Assembly (NCBI GenBank): GCA_001805125.1 | Contig: MHEF01000100.1 | Location: 1-10,051 of the forward strand | DNA length: 10,051 nt | Origin: Nitrospirae bacterium RBG_13_39_12 | GTDB taxonomy: Bacteria > Nitrospirota > Thermodesulfovibrionia > Thermodesulfovibrionales > SM23-35 | Direction: 5' to 3' | In this document: piece after piece, positions 1 through 6,252 of the stretch | Layout of the letters: each line of letters begins with the position of its first letter | How positions within the stretch are numbered: position 1 is the first letter of the stretch | Position numbers and translations under genes: made by a program | The notes under the pieces: generated by a model | Told to the model about the DNA's origin: nothing | The model's database searches: none | What the model saw: only the letters and a program-made list of their open reading frames with translations

Positions 1-10
1 ACTAAATTAA

Positions 11-35
11 TTTGTCAAATGTGGAGACCTGACCC
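11..35. repeat. Possible end of a dispersed repeat at the window edge
   Basis: The motif TTTGTCAAATGTGGAGACC followed by TGACCC sits just downstream of the cytochrome stop codon. From memory, strings of the form TGTCAAAT-n-GAGACCTGACCC recur beside IS200/REP-associated transposase genes in several anaerobic bacteria. No second copy and no transposase is present here, so this is recognition only. A weak stem (TGACC at 30-34 with GGTCA at 49-53) could instead belong to the cytochrome mRNA 3' end. Confidence 0.25.
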
Positions 36-54
36 TAAATGCTCCCGTGGTCAA

Positions 55-1284
55 TCAGAACCAGCCCTCTAAGGTATAGTCGTGGTAATGGCAGTTACTA
101 CACTTTTGCATTCCACTTTTATGCCACCCATCTGGCATCCCAGTCACCAAGTCATGACAGGCTGTACAAAACGCCCACCACCAACCAGATGATGTTATGC
201 TAATATTATCTTTTCCATTGACAGTGGTTCTCAACAGCCATTCATTTGGGGAGCCATGAGGTTCATGGCAGTCGGTGCAGGAAAGGACATAGTTTTTGGT
301 ACCATCAGTATAAGGGGCTATGGGGAAACCATCATCACCACTGGGACTCGAAGGAAATTTTCCATGCACACTCCGGTTCCCAGGCTCAGTTGAATCATTA
401 GTCCAGTTAACGGGGCGGAGGTTTCGAGAGCGTTCAGTACTGTAAGCAGCGGTCCCCCTATGGCACCCTGATCTGCATCCACCTATAATTCCTGGTAGAT
501 TGGATCCGTTGAAAGTGGAGTTACAAGCCGGCTCATAGGTAGTTTTGCCCTTACAATAAGGTGCCTGATATAGTGTCCACCATTCGCTCATCATTTCGCC
601 GGAGCCGGTCTCATCTCCCCAAAGGTTATAGTCATTAGCTTTATAATCACCAGGCATTCTCACTGCTGTGTTAACCCCGTTCAGGGCATTGACCGTAACT
701 GGATGATTCTTTTGGGCGGTATGAGGATTGTGACACACGATACAGGCATTGGTAGTGCTGGTAAAAGTAGTAGTCCAGGCTTGGGTAGCACGGGTTAGGA
801 CATCGGCGAGGTTATGGGATGAACCAGTTGCTGTATTAAAGGCATCATAGATATTGTCAAAGGTAGCAGTTCCTCCCCCAAAGTTCTTGCTGTAGGTATG
901 GTTTGTGAGAATACCATATTGGACAGAACCGATGCCCTTATGGCACTGAAAGCAGAAGTTAGTGGTTTGACTTGTCGCATTCATTGGGGCAAAGAGTGAA
1001 AATTGATCTGGTCCACCAGTAGGTGAAGGTTCTCCCCCACCGATACTGGCATGTTGCTCATGGCAGTGTGTACAGTTGCCTTTTGAGTAACCAAAGCCAG
1101 TTTCAATTGAGGTTGCTGAGCGATTAACCCCTGCACCCGATGGGTTATTCCCATGCGCGGATTCAGTGTATTTAGCCTTGTAATACCCAAGTGCAAGATT
1201 ATAGAGGAGAAATGATACAATCAAGAACGAGAATAGTATGATAGGTCGAAATCTGCAATTTATTATTCCAAAATACCTCGCCAT
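55..1284 (-). CDS. Membrane-anchored seven-heme c-type cytochrome
   Basis: This 409-residue protein carries electrons on covalently bound hemes outside the cytoplasmic membrane; its partner is unknown. Six CXXCH sites start at C71 (CTHCH), C111 (CFQCH), C181 (CIVCH), C336 (CTDCH), C373 (CTACH) and C395 (CSNCH). A seventh, at C270, is the unusual CRSGCH (CX3CH). CIVCHNPH and CTDCHEPHGS resemble the doubled-CXXCH cytochrome family. Extra histidines such as H78, H129, H188, H343 and H401 could be second axial ligands. A hydrophobic stretch at about residues 14-33 follows a basic N-terminus and acts as a signal or anchor, with no clear cleavage site. C244 and C254 belong to no heme motif and may form a disulfide. 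The ATG start has the Shine-Dalgarno sequence AAGAAGG seven nt upstream. The gene stands alone: 409 bp separate it from the next gene on this strand. The heme count is certain; the physiological role is not. Confidence 0.9.
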   Translation of the reverse strand: MARYFGIINCRFRPIILFSFLIVSFLLYNLALGYYKAKYTESAHGNNPSGAGVNRSATSIETGFGYSKGNCTHCHEQHASIGGGEPSPTGGPDQFSLFAPMNATSQTTNFCFQCHKGIGSVQYGILTNHTYSKNFGGGTATFDNIYDAFNTATGSSHNLADVLTRATQAWTTTFTSTTNACIVCHNPHTAQKNHPVTVNALNGVNTAVRMPGDYKANDYNLWGDETGSGEMMSEWWTLYQAPYCKGKTTYEPACNSTFNGSNLPGIIGGCRSGCHRGTAAYSTERSRNLRPVNWTNDSTEPGNRSVHGKFPSSPSGDDGFPIAPYTDGTKNYVLSCTDCHEPHGSPNEWLLRTTVNGKDNISITSSGWWWAFCTACHDLVTGMPDGWHKSGMQKCSNCHYHDYTLEGWF

Positions 1285-1310
1285 GATAAAACCTTCTTTT
1301 TACGCCTTAC

Positions 1311-1352
1311 GGTTACAAAGTGTGCTTAATATCAAAATATCCCTTTGTAACC
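1311..1352. promoter_or_regulatory. Perfect 10-bp inverted repeat upstream of the cytochrome gene
   Basis: GGTTACAAAG (1311-1320) and CTTTGTAACC (1343-1352) are exact inverted copies separated by 22 bp. The arm centres lie 32 bp apart, about three helical turns. The near arm ends 26 bp before the cytochrome ATG. This fits a two-site operator over the promoter or, if transcribed, a 5' leader hairpin. No U-run follows it on the minus strand, so a terminator is unlikely. I do not recognise the regulator. Confidence 0.5.
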
Positions 1353-1362
1353 TATTTGTCAA

Positions 1363-1681
1363 GGACATTCAGTCTGTCTGCCAAATAAGAATTAAAAGTG
1401 AACACCTCATTCATCATGACAGAGATAACTTTACATGTTTTATTGTCATTCTGGCTTTTGTCCTCGCTTGTCAAGGATCAGTCCAGAATCCTTCTTACAA
1501 GCATGGGCAAGGAGAAACAACCGCAAGAAAGATTCCGAACAAGTTGGAATGACAGACAGTTGTTATGATGCTATGTTTATAGTATTTCCGAAGTAAGAAG
1601 TTCAGATTGAATAAGGTGTATATCTTTAAGAAAATGGGTTCACTTTTAAATTTTAGCTAACAGGATATTCAGTCTGTCAGC
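1363..1681. repeat. Nested direct and inverted repeats filling the gene-free gap
   Basis: Near-identical direct repeats GGACATTCAGTCTGTCTGC (1363-1381) and GGATATTCAGTCTGTCAGC (1663-1681) match at 17 of 19 positions and lie exactly 300 bp apart. Just inside them is a perfect 12-bp inverted pair, TTAAAAGTGAAC (1392-1403) and GTTCACTTTTAA (1638-1649). A further partial copy, TTGTCAAGGA then TCAGTCC, sits at 1468-1483; the same TTGTCAAGGA precedes the first direct repeat at 1356-1365. The order direct repeat, inverted repeat, core, inverted repeat, direct repeat resembles a small non-autonomous element, but no protein-coding core is present and the flanking repeats are longer than a usual target duplication. 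I see no gene in 1285-1693. Confidence 0.45.
1444..1554. repeat. 111-bp imperfect palindromic repeat (REP/MITE-like)
   Basis: The ends are TGTCATTC (1444-1451) and GAATGACA (1547-1554), a perfect 8-bp terminal inverted repeat. A second nested pair, AGAATCCTTCTT (1485-1496) with AAGAAAGATTCC (1525-1536), matches at 10 of 12 positions. The centre (1497-1524) is unpaired. I recall dispersed palindromes with TGTCATTC...GAATGACA ends in deltaproteobacterial and Nitrospirota-like genomes, but cannot confirm copies elsewhere in this genome. An open frame through it on the plus strand looks accidental. Confidence 0.6.
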
Positions 1682-1693
1682 AGTTAGTTTCCA

Positions 1694-2716
1694 TTACCTG
1701 TTACCTGCAATTAATACAACCGCATATACAAGATAAAGCACGCCTCCAAAGAGTAATGTTAACGGCGAAATACGCTTTCTTAATACCAATTCGCCATAAA
1801 CTATTGATGCAGATAAAAGTGAAAGAATTGCCGAGAAGATAGCCATTCCAGTTAACTTCCAATCTGTAAACAATAACCCTACACAAACAGGAAAAGTTGA
1901 CTGAAATACCATGGCACCAGTTATATTTCCGACTGCAAGTGTATCTCTCCCCTTCCATGTCCATGTAACACTATTGAATTTTTCCGGGAGTTCCGTTGCA
2001 ACAGGAGCAAGCATCAAGGCAAAAAGCAGAGGGTTCATCCCGAATCTTATTGAAATATGCTCAAGGCTTTTAACAAATGTATGCGCACCTGTAATCATAA
2101 CTAATAAAGCGCCTGCAACCTGAAATAATATCAATATAATATTAGGTTTCTGTGCAGTTGAAAGTCTTAATTTTCCGGCTAACCTCTGGAGGTACATCCT
2201 CCCGGAATGCTCTATTTCAGCGCTTTCACACCTGAAAGTCCTATATGCATAAAAGATATATCCACCGATAAGCATTATTGCTATTAGAACAGAAAATGAC
2301 CTTCCAGCTACTATAGGTACCAATACTGCTGTTGAATACATAGGCAAGAAGAAGATAAGGTCCCTCCTGGTAGATTGTGTCTCGACATTAATCTCAAACC
2401 CCCGTTTCTTTTTTATAAATGATGCCAATACCGTAATGCCTACCAGAAAAAATGCCAGTGTAGATAACATAAATGGTGCCCCGAGTATGGCGCCTACACC
2501 TATATCTCTTGCCGACTCTCCGCTATAAAAAAATATTGCAACTATTGGCAGAACGGTTTCTGGTAACGCAGTACCTACTGCAGCGAGGAGACTGCCCACA
2601 ACTGCCTGAGAAAGAGAAAATCTTCTGCCCAGGGTCTCTATGCCATTAGTAAATCCTTCAGCAGCTATGATTATTAATACAAGGCCAATCAGAAGAAAGA
2701 AAATCTCGCCGAGCAT
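1694..2716 (-). CDS. CaCA-family cation exchanger, Na+/Ca2+ antiporter-like
   Basis: This polytopic inner-membrane protein (340 residues from the chosen start) has two Na_Ca_ex repeats. Family members exchange Ca2+ or a similar cation against Na+ or H+. Repeat 1 has the alpha-1 core GTALPET (about residues 48-54) then DIGVGAILGAPF. Repeat 2 has APVATELPEKFNS (about 237-249) then GNITGAMVFQ (about 263-272). The two P-E glutamates are the family's ion-binding residues. A basic loop near residues 101-120 and a hydrophilic linker near 160-190 split the halves. The second half of repeat 1 lacks the usual GN..GSN asparagines while repeat 2 keeps one, so the ion cannot be assigned. I chose the ATG at 2716 because it overlaps the stop of the preceding stress-protein gene as TGATG, which suggests coupled translation, and because it puts the first membrane helix at the N-terminus. 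A GTG at 2740 would add eight residues; neither start has a good ribosome site. It is the last gene of the cooC-usp-exchanger unit. Confidence 0.85.
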   Translation of the reverse strand: MLGEIFFLLIGLVLIIIAAEGFTNGIETLGRRFSLSQAVVGSLLAAVGTALPETVLPIVAIFFYSGESARDIGVGAILGAPFMLSTLAFFLVGITVLASFIKKKRGFEINVETQSTRRDLIFFLPMYSTAVLVPIVAGRSFSVLIAIMLIGGYIFYAYRTFRCESAEIEHSGRMYLQRLAGKLRLSTAQKPNIILILFQVAGALLVMITGAHTFVKSLEHISIRFGMNPLLFALMLAPVATELPEKFNSVTWTWKGRDTLAVGNITGAMVFQSTFPVCVGLLFTDWKLTGMAIFSAILSLLSASIVYGELVLRKRISPLTLLFGGVLYLVYAVVLIAGNR

Positions 2717-3570
2717 CAGTGTATTACTATCACTGGACACGGAGAAGTCTTTAGCAAGGAATCAGTCACACTTCCGATGATCATACCTTTTATAAAACCC
2801 AACCCACGTGCACCTATAACTATCAGGTCAATGTCCTCTTCTTTCGAGAATGAGATTATCTTTTTATATGGTTCCCCTTCGTCTATTTTTCCTGACTCCC
2901 TGATGCCGGAATCCTTAAGTATTTTGCTGAGTCTGCCTGTCTCATGTTCAATTAATTCCTTTACCACCTTCTCTTTATCCATCGATTTATTTATCTTCTT
3001 CTTAATAATATGACTGGGGAATACGTGTATTACATCCAGCTTTGCAAAAAAATAATCCTTCAGTTCCCTTGCCACTGATAAAGCTTTTACTGAACCTTCA
3101 GAAAAATCAACAGGGCATAGAATTTTTCTGATTTTTACAGAATCATTTCTTACTGAATCAGTTTTTTCTCCTCTAACCACAAGCATAGGCATCTGCAATC
3201 CCTTTATCAGCTTCTCCGAACTGCTTCTTCTTAGTGCATGAGACCTGAAACCAAGAACAAGCATATCTGCATTTACTTTTTCTGCTTCAGTCTTGAAAGA
3301 TTCATGAAGCCTGCCTACAGTAACTTCTGATCCCGCTTTAATCCCGGCATTTTCCAATTTCTTTTTTAATAAAGCAAATTTTTTCTCAGCAGTTCGTTTT
3401 TCTTTATCAATATAAGGGAAAATATAAGATGGTGGGGTTACAAGATAATCAATAACATATAGAAGGGTCAAAGATGCCTTCAGAGCTTCAGCAAAATATA
3501 ATGAGTAAGAAAAGACTTTTTCTGTAGCTTGTCCAAAATCAATGCCCGCAAGTATTTTTTTTATTTTCAT
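2716..3570 (-). CDS. Tandem-domain universal stress protein (UspA family)
   Basis: The 284-residue cytoplasmic protein has two Usp domains, about residues 4-133 and 147-283, each starting with a strand-aspartate motif (ILAGIDF, ILCPVDF). Usp proteins bind nucleotide and help cells survive stress or starvation; the exact activity of this one is unknown. Domain 2 has the complete ATP-binding signature G-2X-G-9X-G-S: GARG at 253-256, then GS at 266-267. In domain 1 the matching stretch reads GFRSHALRRSSSEKLIKG (107-124), which lacks the second glycine of that signature, so only the C-terminal half probably binds ATP. The start lies 3 nt after the cooC-like stop, and the gene's own stop overlaps the exchanger ATG by one base, so all three are probably translated from one mRNA. 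Usp proteins are common partners of transporters, which fits the exchanger next door. Confidence 0.9.
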   Translation of the reverse strand: MKIKKILAGIDFGQATEKVFSYSLYFAEALKASLTLLYVIDYLVTPPSYIFPYIDKEKRTAEKKFALLKKKLENAGIKAGSEVTVGRLHESFKTEAEKVNADMLVLGFRSHALRRSSSEKLIKGLQMPMLVVRGEKTDSVRNDSVKIRKILCPVDFSEGSVKALSVARELKDYFFAKLDVIHVFPSHIIKKKINKSMDKEKVVKELIEHETGRLSKILKDSGIRESGKIDEGEPYKKIISFSKEEDIDLIVIGARGLGFIKGMIIGSVTDSLLKTSPCPVIVIH

Positions 3571-3573
3571 TTT

Positions 3574-4353
3574 TTAACTGTTAAAGCTCTTTTCAATTTT
3601 TTCTTTTAAATCTTTAACCTCGTTTATTGTTATGGGTGAATAATCAAAAGGTGGGGAACCCTTAATGTCAGCTTCCATTATAGCGTGATTGAAGTTAATT
3701 GAACCAACAAGTTCCATATCACCGATATTGTCTTTTATGAAATTTAAATCCTCAGATCCTCTGATCTTGTTTGCAACAATAAAAACCTTTTTGACACCCA
3801 GTCCTCTTGCCATCTCTCTGACTGTTGCGGCTGTCTGTATGCTTCTCTGCCCAGGCTCAACAACAACAATAAAAGCATCCACAGACTCTGCCGTTCCCCT
3901 TGTCAGATGCTCAATCCCGGCCTCCATATCTAAAATTATTACTTCACTCCTTTCAATCACAAGGTGCTTTAGAAGTCTCCGCAGAAGCACATTTTCCGGA
4001 CAATAACAGCCTGAGGCAGCTGCCTTTGATTTACCCATCATGAGAAGAGTGATCCCATTCAATCGATACCCGATTCCTTCCGGCAGATCATCCACTTTGG
4101 GGTTAAGCTTAAAAATCCCGCCCATACTACCTGTTTTTGCCCCGGTTCTTTCTTCAATAAGCTCCTTCATGTCCGCTATAGGCTTGATCTTTGATATCTC
4201 TTCTTTTGATATTCCAAGGGCTGATGCGAGATTTGCATCCGGGTCCGCGTCAACCGCTATAACCCTTTTCCCTTCTTGTGCATAGATATGACAAAGTAGA
4301 GACGCAAGTGTGGTCTTACCGACTCCGCCCTTCCCTGTTATTGCTATTTTCAT
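3574..4353 (-). CDS. cooC: CooC-like nickel-insertion ATPase (CODH maturation family)
   Basis: This 259-residue SIMIBI-class P-loop ATPase resembles CooC, which binds nickel and uses ATP-driven dimerisation to load the C-cluster of carbon monoxide dehydrogenase. It has a deviant Walker A GKGGVGKTT (7-15) with signature lysine K8, a switch-I region DADPDAN (35-41) and a switch-II/Walker B VIILDMEAG (138-146, D142). The CooC hallmark CXC is present as C116-Y-C118 in SGCYCPEN; in characterised CooC proteins this pair binds metal at the dimer interface. Length matches the family. No carbon monoxide dehydrogenase or acetyl-CoA synthase gene lies in the window, so the client is inferred. It is first in a unit with a stress protein 3 nt downstream and then a cation exchanger. 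Related MinD/ArsA ATPases are the alternative, but the CXC motif argues for CooC. Confidence 0.85.
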   Translation of the reverse strand: MKIAITGKGGVGKTTLASLLCHIYAQEGKRVIAVDADPDANLASALGISKEEISKIKPIADMKELIEERTGAKTGSMGGIFKLNPKVDDLPEGIGYRLNGITLLMMGKSKAAASGCYCPENVLLRRLLKHLVIERSEVIILDMEAGIEHLTRGTAESVDAFIVVVEPGQRSIQTAATVREMARGLGVKKVFIVANKIRGSEDLNFIKDNIGDMELVGSINFNHAIMEADIKGSPPFDYSPITINEVKDLKEKIEKSFNS

Positions 4354-4379
4354 TTTAAAATGCTCTTATTAATTTCAAA

Positions 4380-4509
4380 AAACAAGCAGGGCATGGTATT
4401 TGAGCGGATTTGAATACTGTCGAAGACAGAATTCACCTCGGAGGTCCTGTCCCGAAAGCTTTTGGAATCGGGACCGAGAATGAGCGAAAATGCTATGGCC
4501 TGCTTGTTT
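4380..4509 (+). ncRNA. Candidate structured RNA or mobile repeat, three-way junction
   Basis: The 130-bp element lies between hisB and cooC and is closed by a perfect 11-bp stem, AAACAAGCAGG (4380-4390) with CCTGCTTGTTT (4499-4509). Pairing continues inward to 4405/4484 with one G-G mismatch, two G-U pairs and a tandem G-A/A-G pair. Inside are hairpin P2 (4411-4435, CTGTC-GAA-GACAG core) and hairpin P3 (GTCCCGA 4449-4455 with TCGGGAC 4468-4474, plus CTCG 4437-4440 with CGAG 4475-4478). The wobble and tandem G-A pairs are stable only in plus-strand RNA; in minus-strand RNA they become A-C and U-C mismatches. On the minus strand the outer stem is followed by six Us (4382-4377), so there it could also act as a terminator after hisB. 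No ORF, tRNA fold or known RNA class is recognised. A MITE is the main alternative. Confidence 0.5.
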
Positions 4510-4545
4510 CCCATAATTTTGTATATCAATCGGTATTATTCGTAA

Positions 4546-5133
4546 TTATTGAACACCTTTCGTAGAAGGCACTCCTTTGACCCTCGGATCGATTGATACA
4601 GCCTGTCTTAATGCCCTTCCCAGTGCCTTGAATATTGCTTCGATTATATGATGTGTATTTCTGCCATACGGGGACCCAACGTGAAGTGTGATACTGCTAT
4701 TGCCAACAAATGCCTGGAGAAAATCTTCGATAAGATCGGGATCGAAATTCCTGATCTTGCTTTTCTTGGAAAATTCAACCTTATAAACAAGATATGACCT
4801 TCCACTAATGTCAAGACTTACATATGCCAGTGCTTCATCCATTGGCACAGATGCCTGACCGTATCTTGATATTCCTTTCATATTTCCAAGTGCCTGTTTA
4901 ACTGCTTTACCGAATATGATACCAACATCTTCCACTGTATGGTGAAAGTCAACGTCAATGTCTCCCTTTGCTTTTAATCTCATATCAAACAGCCCGTGTT
5001 TGCACATCAAAGAAAGCATATGGTCAAGAAATGGAATAGATGTATCCAAAGAGTATTGTCCCTTTCCGTCAAGATTAATACTCAGTTTTATATCCGTCTC
5101 TTTTGTTTTCCTGGCAATCTTGGCTGTCCTCAT
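4546..5133 (-). CDS. hisB: Imidazoleglycerol-phosphate dehydratase
   Basis: HisB dehydrates imidazole glycerol phosphate to imidazole acetol phosphate, the step of histidine synthesis just before HisC; it works in the cytoplasm as a metal-dependent (Mn2+) oligomer. The 195-residue protein is the monofunctional form, without the HAD phosphatase half found in the enterobacterial fusion. Both metal-binding signatures are intact: HHTVED at 64-69 and HHIIE at 161-165. FLDHML (35-40), MDEALA (98-103) and the C-terminal STKG (190-193) are also typical. The ATG has a near-ideal Shine-Dalgarno AGGAGG six nt upstream, which fixes the start. It follows hisC by 90 nt on the same strand and no other his gene is present. 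Downstream comes the structured element at 4380-4509. Confidence 0.97.
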   Translation of the reverse strand: MRTAKIARKTKETDIKLSINLDGKGQYSLDTSIPFLDHMLSLMCKHGLFDMRLKAKGDIDVDFHHTVEDVGIIFGKAVKQALGNMKGISRYGQASVPMDEALAYVSLDISGRSYLVYKVEFSKKSKIRNFDPDLIEDFLQAFVGNSSITLHVGSPYGRNTHHIIEAIFKALGRALRQAVSIDPRVKGVPSTKGVQ

Positions 5134-5223
5134 TTTTTGCCTCCTATATCACCTTCCGGTTTTTCAATCATATCCTGCTATGTTTTTCTCTACATACAAT
5201 AATGAAAATGGCAGGCTTACACG

Positions 5224-6252
5224 TCAAACAACTTTCTTTAAAACATTAAGGAAAATAGTATTCTCTCCGGGTGTTCCCACTGTAACCCTCAGACAACCAT
5301 TCACAACACCTTTCATGTTCCTGACCAGTACGCCTTTTTTCAAAAGCCTTTCATATATTCCATCAGGTTCATTGGCACTGAATAATATAAAGTTCGCTTC
5401 TGACGGATATGGACTTATGCTTTCAAATTTTGACAGTTCATTAAAAAGTCTGTTTCTCTCAGAGACAATTGACTTTATATACAAATTCCTCTCTTTCCTG
5501 TTTTTTAAAACTTCCAGAGCTATTTTCTGTGACAAGGAATTGATATTAAATGGAAGCCTGACCTTATTAACTTCACAGATTATCTTTTCATCACCTATCA
5601 GGAAACCTACTCTTAATCCTGCAAGTCCTATTTTGCTCAGTGTCCTCATGATAACAAGATTCTTGTAATCTTTAAGCATGGGAATGAACCCTTTTTCACT
5701 TGCAAAAGGCTGGTAAGCTTCATCTACTACAACAATACCTCTGGTTGCATCTATTATTTTCAATATCTTCTCTGAGGAAAAACAGTTTCCTGTCGGATTA
5801 TTCGGACTGCTTAGGAATATAAGACCGGGCTTATCTTTTCTAATCGCAGTTAACATTTTATCTATATCAAGATCAAATTCCTTATCCAGAGGGATTGACA
5901 TCTTCCTTTCTCCGAGAGCTTGTGAAATTATTCCGTACATTGAAAAGGTGGGAGTTGGATACAGAACAGGCCCTCCGAAAACAGCAATCAGATAGTAAAT
6001 AAGCTCATCAGACCCATTGCCATGAAGTACATTCTTTTTATTAATCGCCAAATCTTTCGCGATTACTTTCTTTAATTCTTTAGCCTCCGGATCCGGATAT
6101 CTGTTGGTTTCTATCTTGCTAATTGCTTTTGATGCCATGCTAAAACCGTAAGGACTCTCGTTAGCATCAAGTTTTACCCTGCAAGGAATCTCCCTTGTTT
6201 CATATGCTGATAAAGAACGAATATTTTGTTTTACTAATCTTTTAATATCCAT
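5224..6252 (-). CDS. hisC: Histidinol-phosphate aminotransferase
   Basis: HisC is a PLP enzyme of fold type I that transfers the amino group of glutamate to imidazole acetol phosphate, giving histidinol phosphate. The 342-residue protein shows the usual landmarks: KLDANESPYG near the N-terminus (27-36), GNGSDE for phosphate contact (78-83), SSPNNPTG (148-155), VVDEAY (175-180, D177 to the PLP ring nitrogen), the Schiff-base lysine K207 in RTLSKIGLAGLRVGF, and LRVTVG (321-326) with the substrate-carboxylate arginine. I chose the ATG at 6252 (MDIKRLVK) because HisC proteins begin this way; the frame stays open upstream to an ATG at 6303, but the added 17 residues resemble nothing in the family. 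There is no good ribosome site before 6252; a TATAAT box nine nt upstream suggests a very short leader. hisB follows 90 nt later. Confidence 0.95.
   Translation of the reverse strand: MDIKRLVKQNIRSLSAYETREIPCRVKLDANESPYGFSMASKAISKIETNRYPDPEAKELKKVIAKDLAINKKNVLHGNGSDELIYYLIAVFGGPVLYPTPTFSMYGIISQALGERKMSIPLDKEFDLDIDKMLTAIRKDKPGLIFLSSPNNPTGNCFSSEKILKIIDATRGIVVVDEAYQPFASEKGFIPMLKDYKNLVIMRTLSKIGLAGLRVGFLIGDEKIICEVNKVRLPFNINSLSQKIALEVLKNRKERNLYIKSIVSERNRLFNELSKFESISPYPSEANFILFSANEPDGIYERLLKKGVLVRNMKGVVNGCLRVTVGTPGENTIFLNVLKKVV

Noticed and set aside
30..53. Terminator hairpin downstream of the cytochrome gene
   Set aside because: Only a 5-bp stem with a 14-nt loop and no U-run on the minus strand.
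1238..1552. Plus-strand open frame of 104 codons
   Set aside because: It starts inside the cytochrome gene on the opposite strand, crosses both repeat systems, has no ribosome site and shows no family resemblance.
1356..1679. CRISPR-like array from the repeated TTGTCAAGGA and ATTCAGTCTG strings
   Set aside because: Only two or three partial copies at irregular spacing (about 110 and 190 bp) with no cas genes.
2717..2740. GTG start at 2740 for the cation exchanger
   Set aside because: It has no ribosome site and adds eight polar residues before the first membrane helix; the ATG at 2716 gives a TGATG junction. It is not fully excluded.
4390..4500. tRNA-like gene inside the structured element (GGATTTGAATAC resembles a T-arm)
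   Set aside because: No acceptor stem, anticodon arm or D-arm of the right sizes can be drawn; the three-way fold explains the sequence better.
4958..5668. Plus-strand open frame of 236 codons opposite hisB and hisC
   Set aside because: It is antisense to two well-supported genes, spans the hisC-hisB gap and its translation has no recognisable motif; it is a coding shadow.
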